A DNA stretch of 64,000 bases, taken from assembly GCA_023091735.1 (NCBI GenBank), contig JALKBU010000075.1, forward strand, positions 29,401 to 93,400, written 5' to 3'. Positions 8,626 through 16,851 of the stretch are shown here, in pieces. The DNA comes from Trichomonas tenax. Lineage: Eukaryota > Parabasalia > Trichomonadida > Trichomonadidae. Each line of letters begins with the position of its first letter. The stretch's first letter is position 1. The notes beneath the pieces were generated by a model. That model worked only from the letters and a program-made list of their open reading frames with translations. It did no database searches and had not been told where the DNA came from. Made by a program: the position numbers and the translations under genes.

Positions 8626-11600
8626 TCATCCATGCTTGGAATTCTTTTTATTTGATGACTCTGTTTCATCAGATACCTGCTTGAAAACATATCTTGTGCA
8701 TTTCTCAGCGTTCGGGAGGCCTTGAATCAACGAAATGACCTTAGGAGCAGACAACAGGAATGCTTCTGGTCCAGAAATAGATGGAATTCTTCCTTTCTCG
8801 CATTTTGTGGATGCAATTGCTTTCATAGCTTGACTCCATGGTGCTGTAGGTGTGGCACCACTGAACACCTCAGATGGGTTATCCTCTTGGTATACCTTAA
8901 ATACAGGAGCATCAGCACCAGTATCAACAATTTCTGAAATCCATCGAACTCGATGCTCTGTGTCAGAAAGAGATGGTGCAAGTTTGCACGATTTGTATCC
9001 AGCAGGATATATATACCTGTCTGAATGGAATGCAGACCTATCATAAATAACTGTACCAATATTAAGAACCTGAGCTGATTCAGTAATGTTAATAGGATAT
9101 GTTGTTTCAGGCTTTTTCTTGGACTTGAGTGCATCTTCAATCTTCGAATAGAACCAGTGGATCTTGTTGATACGACGTACAACAAAGCTTTTCTGTAATA
9201 TTACAGGATTAATTTTATCACTGAATATTGTTGGGAACTTTTCTTTGAAAATTCTTTCTTGTTCTCCAAATCCTTCAACTTCAAGCATTTTGAAGAACTC
9301 AAGCTCATGCATACTTGTCCATTCCGGTGGTAATTCATCCCATCTTGGAATCTTGTTAAACAACTGCTCACATATCTGTGTGTGGAGAATCTCACGCAAA
9401 TTAGACATGGCAATCACTGAGCTTGATGTAGCAATAGCGAGTTTTTGGTTCTCTGTTGAACTAAGACATTTCAAAACAAATGCCTCAACTTCTTCATCGG
9501 TCCTGGAAATTCCAGCTTTATTTCCAAGCTCACCATAGAGGCGAGTTCCGGATTCATCACAGGGAATACCAAATTTAAGCAAAGTCTTGACAATAGCGCG
9601 CTTCTCTTCTTCAGTCCAATCCTCGAATCCTTTGATCATACCTATTTCGATATCTGGTTTTGAATCAATTATTAATTTCTTGATTGTAGCTGCTAAGCAA
9701 AAGACTCTCTTGATTAGTAATCCATCATATTGATGGGTCTTTTTGCCAGCTTTGAAGATTTTCCTAAGTTCTTTGTTATCATCGATTGGAAAGCTGTCGA
9801 ACATGTTGATGCCATATTTATCAACACCAAATAACAGCATCCTGTCGTAATTCTCGGTCCACTCTTCGCAAGGAAGTGGAAGATTTATCTGAGGAATATA
9901 TACTTCATCCAGAGATTTACCCATGATATAAGAGTGAATATAATTTGAAGATTCCAAGCTTGCTGCGATTGTACTTGATAATCTGCTGATTGTGGAGAAG
10001 AATGCCTGTGATACAAATGCACCACTTTCAATATCGACATCATTTGGCTTGCATGCATTGTCTATGAAAAGTGGAAGAGAGAAAGAACTTTTTTCATTCT
10101 TCAGCCTAAGGATTAAACTTGAGCAAAGCTTTTCAATGATCTCATCACTAAAGTTCAATCCACAAACTTCTCTACCAAGATGCCAGCATCCCCATGAGAA
10201 GCAAGAAACAGTTTTGACAATTGCATTTCTTTCGTGAACTGTGAATTGATATCCATTATCAAATTCTTTAACAGGAACGTGAACGATTTCATCCTTAGAT
10301 GTATCAATTTTGTCCCAGAAGTTTTCATTTTGTATATCATAATCAACAGAAGATGTTCTCATCTTCTTAAATGTCTCTCCGAGTTTGAATTCTATTGCAT
10401 TTTTAAGAATCTCTTCCTGAGCTCGTGGCTCTTCTTCTGAAAATGCTTCTAATGCGCATCTTCTTGTTATATAATCAGAGAACTTCATCTTTGTCGGCTT
10501 CTTGAACATCGACTTATAGCTTGCAATCAGGTATAAAGTCTTGCCTTCCAAGTTACTATGAGTGTTGATGTGATCAGTCCACATTTGAATATACTCCTGT
10601 GAGCTTTCAATTAAAACAATTGTATCATAGTTTTCAATTGATGGCAAAAATGACATTATAGAGTTTGCATGTAAAAATGTAGAAACATCTTGCTTTGAAG
10701 CATCATCATATTTGAATTTGATGCCAAGTTCTCCAAAGAAATCTATCAAAAGATAATACTCGGAAATCATATTCGTAGAGATTAATGTCTTCTTTCCTTC
10801 AGCAAGTGATGTTTCAACTATATTGCGAACAATGGAGAGTGAGGAACTTGCTGTCATAAAGTCTGGGAAGCCTAAGTCGTATTCCATATAGTGAACAAGG
10901 AATGGATGAACAAGATTCCTTTCGAGTGCATAAGTGACGCTGCAGAATTTTCCGCGCTTGATTTGATCAATAAATTTGCGAAGAATTATTCTTGCAGCAT
11001 GACGTTGAACAGTAGACATTGGAGAGAAAATGGCGTAGCATTTGATTGTGTTTTCAGCTTCTGCAGTTGTGAGATCATAAGAATCTCCACAAATCTGTTT
11101 AACGAGGGCTTCTTTATCTGAATCAATCAAACTTCTGCTTTCGAGTGTCTGGAAACACTTAATAATGCTTTTGGATATGAGAGTATTTGATTCAGGTGAT
11201 TGCTTAAGATTGACAGTCAACGATGCTGAAAGTTGATTGGCGTATTTTTCTGTAAATTGTGAGACTGGTTTGTGATATATAATTGTGCACCATTTGATTG
11301 AATTGAAGAAATCAAATTCGAGTGGAATGATTCTCTGCGTCGTTATTATAATATGGCATGGTAAAACTTGCTCGTTTGTAAATTCAATCTGCAAAATTGT
11401 TTCTCTTTCCATCGAGGATCCTTCGAAGCAAATAGTTGTCATATTTTCTAATTTGTTGAGAGTGGTATGCCATTTTTCGATATTTGCTGCATCAGTGACA
11501 ATTAAATGAGGACCTACAACGTTATGTTGGTTAAATAAGAAATTAAGAAACCAAATCGTAGGCTTTATAGCATCGAATGCGATATTCTGCTCGAATTTGA

Positions 11601-12192
11601 TCGATTTATTTCTGCTTACCGAGTGATATAATGTTTGAATATATTCTTTTGAAAGAAAGTGAAGTTTTTCATCAAGTAAGACAATTTCATCGGGAATTTC
11701 TGTCAAGTTATCGAGTTTAATTGTCTCATCTTCGCTATATTTAGGAAATTCAGCATTTTTACGTTTGTTGAAGATTTCTAATATATTTTCAGGGACTTCC
11801 TCTTCGATGGTAGCTTGTGTGCATGGCAAATCTTTCCATTTGACGATGTATTTGTGATTTTCGATATTTAACAGTTTCTCAATTTCGTTAAAATTTGGAT
11901 TATAATATGGTTCCTGCGTTTTATGGAGAGCTGGCGTAGCCTTGTAATATCGTAATAAAAATTCACCTTTTGACGATGAATTGAGTTGTTCTTCCGTTAA
12001 CCATTTGCATTTTTGATAACTGAGATTTACAAATTTAACTAAATACTGTGGTGGTACTTCTGCATTGTGTCCTATAATCAATTCTGGTTCCTCCTGTTCG
12101 GGCTCTTGGAAGATAAATTGCTTTCTATGCCATTCTTTCATCAATAATAAATTAAATAAAATATTTGACATAGTTAATTTTTTACACGACAT
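8626..12192 (-). CDS. CHD-like chromatin protein with degenerate SNF2 ATPase and C-terminal FYR domain
   Basis: 1188 residues. Two chromodomain-like segments lie at about 46-85 (YLVKFVNLSYQKCKWLTEEQ) and 103-135 (KYIVKWKDLPCTQATIEEE). A SNF2-type N-lobe follows at ~195-330 and a helicase-C-like lobe at ~430-620. The nucleotide motifs are gone: the position of DEMGLGKT reads IAFDAIKPTIWFL, the DEAH position reads WCTIIYHKPVSQF, and there is no QxxRxxR motif VI. Two SANT/SLIDE-like segments follow (EEWTENYDRMLLFGVDKYG; FEDWTEEEKRAIVKTLLKFG). Residues ~1039-1171 (bases ~8680-9078) match FYRN/FYRC: IYPAGYKSCKL, PVFKV, FSGATPTAPW, GPEAF and LIQGLPNAEKC. It probably reads chromatin without remodelling it. 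An Inr 19 nt upstream supports this start. Confidence 0.75.
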   Translation of the reverse strand: MSCKKLTMSNILFNLLLMKEWHRKQFIFQEPEQEEPELIIGHNAEVPPQYLVKFVNLSYQKCKWLTEEQLNSSSKGEFLLRYYKATPALHKTQEPYYNPNFNEIEKLLNIENHKYIVKWKDLPCTQATIEEEVPENILEIFNKRKNAEFPKYSEDETIKLDNLTEIPDEIVLLDEKLHFLSKEYIQTLYHSVSRNKSIKFEQNIAFDAIKPTIWFLNFLFNQHNVVGPHLIVTDAANIEKWHTTLNKLENMTTICFEGSSMERETILQIEFTNEQVLPCHIIITTQRIIPLEFDFFNSIKWCTIIYHKPVSQFTEKYANQLSASLTVNLKQSPESNTLISKSIIKCFQTLESRSLIDSDKEALVKQICGDSYDLTTAEAENTIKCYAIFSPMSTVQRHAARIILRKFIDQIKRGKFCSVTYALERNLVHPFLVHYMEYDLGFPDFMTASSSLSIVRNIVETSLAEGKKTLISTNMISEYYLLIDFFGELGIKFKYDDASKQDVSTFLHANSIMSFLPSIENYDTIVLIESSQEYIQMWTDHINTHSNLEGKTLYLIASYKSMFKKPTKMKFSDYITRRCALEAFSEEEPRAQEEILKNAIEFKLGETFKKMRTSSVDYDIQNENFWDKIDTSKDEIVHVPVKEFDNGYQFTVHERNAIVKTVSCFSWGCWHLGREVCGLNFSDEIIEKLCSSLILRLKNEKSSFSLPLFIDNACKPNDVDIESGAFVSQAFFSTISRLSSTIAASLESSNYIHSYIMGKSLDEVYIPQINLPLPCEEWTENYDRMLLFGVDKYGINMFDSFPIDDNKELRKIFKAGKKTHQYDGLLIKRVFCLAATIKKLIIDSKPDIEIGMIKGFEDWTEEEKRAIVKTLLKFGIPCDESGTRLYGELGNKAGISRTDEEVEAFVLKCLSSTENQKLAIATSSSVIAMSNLREILHTQICEQLFNKIPRWDELPPEWTSMHELEFFKMLEVEGFGEQERIFKEKFPTIFSDKINPVILQKSFVVRRINKIHWFYSKIEDALKSKKKPETTYPINITESAQVLNIGTVIYDRSAFHSDRYIYPAGYKSCKLAPSLSDTEHRVRWISEIVDTGADAPVFKVYQEDNPSEVFSGATPTAPWSQAMKAIASTKCEKGRIPSISGPEAFLLSAPKVISLIQGLPNAEKCTRYVFKQVSDETESSNKKNSKHG

Positions 12193-12208
12193 TTTTAGAA
12201 AATCAACA

Positions 12209-12213
12209 TGTGA
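12209..12213 (-). promoter_or_regulatory. Initiator TCACA of the CHD-FYR gene
   Basis: Predicted start A at 12211, 19-nt 5' UTR. The 12193-12513 gap otherwise holds only AT-rich DNA. Confidence 0.5.
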
Positions 12214-12513
12214 TCATCTGGACTATGACATACAAAAGAATATCATCGTTAGAGTTTAACCTTGCAGTTGATTTATCATAATATCAATTTTTGATTTTAA
12301 ATGGATTTAAAATCTTTAGAGCTGAGCTTTGTTCACATCGAATTATAATATAGATAGAATTTACTGACATAAACCAAATATGAGAAAACACCTATTCAAT
12401 AGAAAAACAAGAAGTATTAATTTGAATTTTCTATTTCAAAGATATTAAGTCGATTGCTTCTTATATGAATTTATGTATAACTCAGCAATCTTGTATTCAT
12501 CTTATTGGCAAAT

Positions 12514-13470
12514 TTACAAATCTGATAGTCGAGGCTTCAATGGAGGAAGGGAGCCAGTACTGCTAACCTTATTAGATCCAATTCCACTCTTGATTGGAGT
12601 CGATCTTGGGCTAATTTGTTGTGGAGTTTTTATGATTTCTGGAGCTCTTGGCATTCTTGGAATAGGCGGCTGTTGAACACCCTGAAGAACAAGCAACAAA
12701 TCTCTTAGTGAGCACCTTTCATTTGGACTTGGGATCAAACACATTTGAATCAAAGATTGAATTATATAAGGAATATCAGCAGAGAAACAGTAATATCCAA
12801 GAGATAATTCGTTTTTAAGATCTGCAAGTGATGTGCTCCTCCATGGGATAGTTCCTGTAGCCATCTCATAAATACAAACACCAATTGACCAAATATCAGC
12901 TTTAAATGGATCATGCGGAACCTGATTTATGACTTCCGGAGCCATATACTGAATGGAACCATGGAAGTTATTACAAAGCCCGTTAATCGAGTAATAAACC
13001 AAATCCATGTCAGATAATTTCAGTCTGTTGAAGTTGTCGATAAAAAGATTCGTAGGTTTTATGTTGTGGTGCGCGATGTTGTTTTGATGAATGTAATTTA
13101 CTGCCTGTAAAAGATGACTCGTGTAAGAATGAAGATCTTCTGTCCGAATTTTACCTAAATGATCCAAGTATCTCCTCAGGCTTCCTTTCTGCATATATTC
13201 CATCACTTGGAAATAATAGTTCTGGTCCACAAAATAATCATGAATTTCTCGAATATTTGGATGAGCTGATCTTTTCAGTAATGTACTGTTGGGATCCAGG
13301 AAGCCAGAGACGACTTCCTGATCCACGTGTCCAAGTAAAACGGCTTTGATAATATATTGCCTTCCGTCTTCTGGATTCGAAACTATGTATGACGAAGAGT
13401 ACTGCTGGTTGCTAAGGAGGCGCTTAACAGTATAACCATGCCTCACAATCAACGCTCTCATGACATCCAT
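12514..13470 (-). CDS. Protein kinase-like protein, predicted pseudokinase (HHN instead of HRD)
   Basis: 318 residues, with a CAMK/SNF1-like kinase fold at about 12-265. The beta-3 lysine is present (QYIIKAV). The catalytic loop reads HHNIKPTN where active kinases have HRDxKPEN, so the base Asp is Asn and PEN is PTN. DFG reads DMD, keeping the metal-binding Asp. MAPE, DIWSIGV and the arginine of subdomain XI (PNERCSL) are kept. The C-terminal ~60 residues are Pro/Ser-rich. ATP binding is possible but phosphotransfer is unlikely. This substitution set occurs in trichomonad kinase paralogues, so it could be a family trait rather than decay. No Inr is seen near the ATG. Confidence 0.75.
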   Translation of the reverse strand: MDVMRALIVRHGYTVKRLLSNQQYSSSYIVSNPEDGRQYIIKAVLLGHVDQEVVSGFLDPNSTLLKRSAHPNIREIHDYFVDQNYYFQVMEYMQKGSLRRYLDHLGKIRTEDLHSYTSHLLQAVNYIHQNNIAHHNIKPTNLFIDNFNRLKLSDMDLVYYSINGLCNNFHGSIQYMAPEVINQVPHDPFKADIWSIGVCIYEMATGTIPWRSTSLADLKNELSLGYYCFSADIPYIIQSLIQMCLIPSPNERCSLRDLLLVLQGVQQPPIPRMPRAPEIIKTPQQISPRSTPIKSGIGSNKVSSTGSLPPLKPRLSDL

Positions 13471-13533
13471 TTTTTTTTGAAAAAGTATGTTTCAATATTA
13501 ATAAATGTGAGAAAATTTTGAAAATGAGCACGT

Positions 13534-13764
13534 TTATCGATAATCAGAAATGATAAACTCACACTTTTTTGCTTTCCTGAATTCGTTTTTGATATCCATC
13601 TTACCAAAATGTTCGAATGCTGGTGTCTCCGAGCTGATGCTCACCAACAAATATCGAATTTCTGGATTTGTGAAATTCTCTTCATATCGTTGGGCTTTTA
13701 AATTGGTCACTTCATATATACCAAACTGACACACCGTATAAGTGCGAATGGAATGAGTAAAGTT
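13534..13764 (-). pseudogene. Orphan coding fragment, unknown family
   Basis: An open minus-strand frame of about 76 codons has protein-like composition (for example YEENFTNPEIRYLLVSISSE, then a Lys-rich end) but no ATG at its head. Its only upstream initiation-like codon is GTG. It looks like the 3' remnant of a degraded gene. I cannot name the family. Confidence 0.3.
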
Positions 13765-14017
13765 TCAATTTAACACAGATTTGATTATGCCAATCAATTT
13801 CAAAATCACATTGTCAAAAATGCACTGTGATTTGGTGTTTTAATTCAATGTGGTGCAATAGATTGCAGACCACACTTTTCCATATCCATTGAATCTGTTC
13901 ATAAATAAAGATTAGAACGAATAGCTTTTAATTTAAGTTTTTCAGCATATAGGTTTAGGTAAGAAGCTGTTTTGAATTACATAAACAAATTGGAATAATT
14001 TGAAAAAACCAAAAAAT

Positions 14018-14073
14018 GTCCCAGGCCAGAATCGATCTGGCCTCTGATCTGTGTCAAGGATCCATTCTAACCA
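14018..14073 (-). pseudogene. 5'-truncated tRNA (apparent GAC anticodon)
   Basis: On the minus strand a tRNA 3' portion is recognisable. A D-loop-like GGTTAGAATGG is followed by an anticodon arm with loop TTGACAC between GATC/GATC pairs. A T-arm has stem GCCAG/CTGGC around loop ATCGATT, and a 3' acceptor strand CTGGGAC precedes a T-run (pol III terminator-like). The B box GATCGATTC fits GWTCRANNC. The expected 5' acceptor GTCCCAG and the D-stem 5' half are absent; AT-rich DNA takes their place. A tRNA fragment or pseudogene. Val(GAC) is only the literal reading of the loop. Confidence 0.55.
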
Positions 14074-15099
14074 ATATAAATTTTTAATAATAACATAATA
14101 CTCGATATTTTCATGAAAAGGAAGATCAATCGATCTCTAATTAGATTAATAATAATTTATTATCATTATAGATAACTTTTTGCAAATATAAACTGAACAC
14201 CTTAAGGCCTATAAAAACATATAAATCTTGTATAAGAAGGTGATATCAAAGTGTGATTATTAACATATAAGGGAGATTATCATGAATTAATAACGAATAA
14301 TCATTGCTCAAGAAAAAATAAAGCTTTATAAGTGTGTAATGTCTTAAAACAGATAAAACAGATTTTTGAAAATTGGAAATATGTGGGGGAAAGCGGAATT
14401 TCAGTAAGGATAGGTTCTATTGGACAAGTGCAGTGTATTCATGGAAGCTGTATAATATATTTCTAAATCAAAAATGTTAATATTTTGAATTTTTTTTCTT
14501 AATGCTAGATTTGGCTGTAGGAAGCATTTCTTTATTACCAAAGCGTAACCCTAGGAGAAGAATGCATTTAAATGAAAGTAAATATATTTTGAAAATATAT
14601 TGACCAATACGACTAAAAGAATGTAGTAAAAGTTGTATTAAACGATATTATAAGACTTGCAACGAGTATTGACATAGGTTGAAAGCAAAAAAATCGATGT
14701 TTTTAATGATTAAATTTGATGATGAATTTAAGTTAATGTATTTTTGCTTCATCTGCTGTTAAATCTCATCTGCGGGACCCTTAGAGTGAGTCCATTGAAA
14801 CTTGTTGGAATGTTTCGGGGTTTTTCTGACTGAGGTGACTAAACGTACATTAAATTTTTAAGAATAACCTTAATTGACTAGAGGCCACCTTTGGGCAAGC
14901 AGTTTACAACATTCATTCTCGCAATATAAACCAAAAATCACATTGAAAAATAATCGTCCAAACATGTTTAGAGCTCATTGATATACCAGAGACAACATCT
15001 ATCTTGAATTACTGCTTGATGCATTATCGTATCCCAAGGATGAATTGGATTTTAGGCAATCACAAAAGAGTTTAAAATCACAACAAAATCTTGAAATTA

Positions 15100-15109
15100 A
15101 AAAGTGACA
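15100..15109 (+). promoter_or_regulatory. AAAAGTGACA element upstream of the KNL1-like gene
   Basis: Sits in context AATTAAAAAGTGACA, one A longer than the 14-nt word found at 5204, 48272 and 49897. It ends 24 nt before the ATG. Confidence 0.35.
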
Positions 15110-15133
15110 AGTAGTTTATAATTTTTTATTATC

Positions 15134-16678
15134 ATGCATGGAGGAAGTTCACTGAGATCGAGTTTCAAGAGATCAAATACTGCTGCTTCAGCTGCAAATG
15201 ACGATGCAACACAAGATCTTCACTCGTTTTCTAATGCTAAGCGAACAAAATTTCTTCAACAGCAATTAGACGATGATTTTACGCAAAATCCGATATATTC
15301 ACGTCCAAAAATTGATAGAAGTCCTGATGCTAAAGGAGGAAGTTCAGAAATTGCAGCTGATTCTACCGAAGTTTTGTTTCCGACTTCAGTCGCCGATACA
15401 AAGAGCTCGTTTGGACCTAATTCAGATTTTCTTAATGGAGAAATGCGTCAAAGATTTATGTTTGACGAAAATGCTCCAGTAACGTCTCCTCCTTTATTCA
15501 AAGACTCATCCGAACACTCTTCTCCAAGCATTCAGATCTACAGACCAAACGAATCTACAAAACAAATCAGCGTTGTTAATACTGAGTTTGAACAATATGA
15601 AGCACCAACAATTAAAGATTTAATCGATATATACGTAAATATGGAAGCTCAAGATACTCAACAGACTGTCAACAACAACTTAGAATTATACTTTTCAAGT
15701 CTAACATATATTGAGCCTCAGAAGTTTTCAAGTCTTGATTTCAATTTCATGCCAACTGAAACAATTCGTAATGCTAAGACAATGTCACAAAATCTGCAAG
15801 AGAAAATCGATAATTTTAATATTCAAATCACAGAAATATCAGAAGAGCTTCAAAGAAATCCACCTCAAACTCTCCGAACTCTAAATAAGCTTCAAGTCAG
15901 CGAAATAAATCAAATTATCACAAGATCCAATTCCTTGATGACATTATTCAATGTTCAAGCTACAAACTTCATATTATCACAAATTCTTGAATTGGAAAAT
16001 GGATTTTCAAATTATATTTCAATAATCAATAAGTTACAAAATACATATTATTCTGGAGAAAAATTCTTGCGCACAGATCCAACAATTGCTAAAATCAAAG
16101 AACTCGAAGATATTCGTCAAAAGATTCGTGAAGAAGAAAAGGAGTATGGAGATATCCAAACACGTATCCAAAACTTCCAATCACTTCAACAATGCTTGCC
16201 ATTCTCCATTAAATCGATAAAAAATGGAAATGCATCGATAATTACAACACAGAATAGATTTAGTAATGTCTCAACAACAGGAAATGCAATATCTTCTCTT
16301 TATTCAGATATCGCTATTCAATCTCGCATGTCAGCTCTTGATGTCGAAATTGCAACATTGTCTGCTTCAGTTCCAAATGTTTCGATGAGAATTGAAAATA
16401 ATCAGATAATATTAGAGATGACTTTCAGTCGTATTTCTAAAAGCGATTTCATGAGATTTAAACTCCAATTTGCAGTCAGCAAGAATTTGTATCCATGGAT
16501 ACAGTTCCAGTTGGGTGTAAACGTTGGACTTGAAGTTTTGGCAGGAAATAAAGCTCATATTGCCGAACAGATCGCAAAGATACTTGCTGATTCTAGGATG
16601 TGCAAGAAGCCATTTTTGAATATTGTCCAAAGAATTTGCAATGCATATATTCTTGATTTCAAGAATAATAGAGTTTAG
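15134..16678 (+). CDS. Coiled-coil protein, possible KNL1/Spc105-like kinetochore protein
   Basis: 514 residues. A Ser/Thr-rich disordered N-terminus (1-150) holds basic patches (SSLRSSFKRSN). A segment 'APTIKDLIDIYVNMEA' at ~155-170 resembles the Spc7/KNL1 'I.l.dFL...gI.F' block that precedes its coiled coil. A coiled coil spans ~210-350, and a globular C-terminus of ~150 residues begins LPFSIKSIKNGNASIITTQN, in the manner of an RWD domain. That order (disordered tail, motif, coiled coil, RWD) is that of KNL1. MELT repeats are not obvious and no diagnostic residue is seen, so the call is architectural. A kinetochore relative is the best guess; otherwise unknown. Confidence 0.4.
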   Translation: MHGGSSLRSSFKRSNTAASAANDDATQDLHSFSNAKRTKFLQQQLDDDFTQNPIYSRPKIDRSPDAKGGSSEIAADSTEVLFPTSVADTKSSFGPNSDFLNGEMRQRFMFDENAPVTSPPLFKDSSEHSSPSIQIYRPNESTKQISVVNTEFEQYEAPTIKDLIDIYVNMEAQDTQQTVNNNLELYFSSLTYIEPQKFSSLDFNFMPTETIRNAKTMSQNLQEKIDNFNIQITEISEELQRNPPQTLRTLNKLQVSEINQIITRSNSLMTLFNVQATNFILSQILELENGFSNYISIINKLQNTYYSGEKFLRTDPTIAKIKELEDIRQKIREEEKEYGDIQTRIQNFQSLQQCLPFSIKSIKNGNASIITTQNRFSNVSTTGNAISSLYSDIAIQSRMSALDVEIATLSASVPNVSMRIENNQIILEMTFSRISKSDFMRFKLQFAVSKNLYPWIQFQLGVNVGLEVLAGNKAHIAEQIAKILADSRMCKKPFLNIVQRICNAYILDFKNNRV

Positions 16679-16851
16679 TATTATAGTATTTATATATCAG
16701 TTTATATTTGTATGTTTTAAATGTTTATTTTTATAATTTTTATATTTTATTACTGCTTATCGTGAAAGCTCATCGAGAACTCTTTAAATTTTAAATTCAT
16801 ATTTTAAAAAATTTAAAATAAATTAACAAACAAATGATAAAATATAATGTA

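Larger units (their letters stand above)
13471..15133. other. Gene-poor stretch with gene and tRNA fragments
   Basis: AT-rich DNA holding a short coding-like remnant (13534-13764), a truncated tRNA (14018-14073) and a second coding-like scrap on the plus strand at about 14985-15107 (NIYLELLLDALSYPKDELDF, closed by TGA, no ATG). A small GC-richer hairpin GTGGTGCAA...TTGC..ACCAC lies at 13849-13873. The element AAAAGTGACA at 15100-15109 precedes the next gene. Confidence 0.5.
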
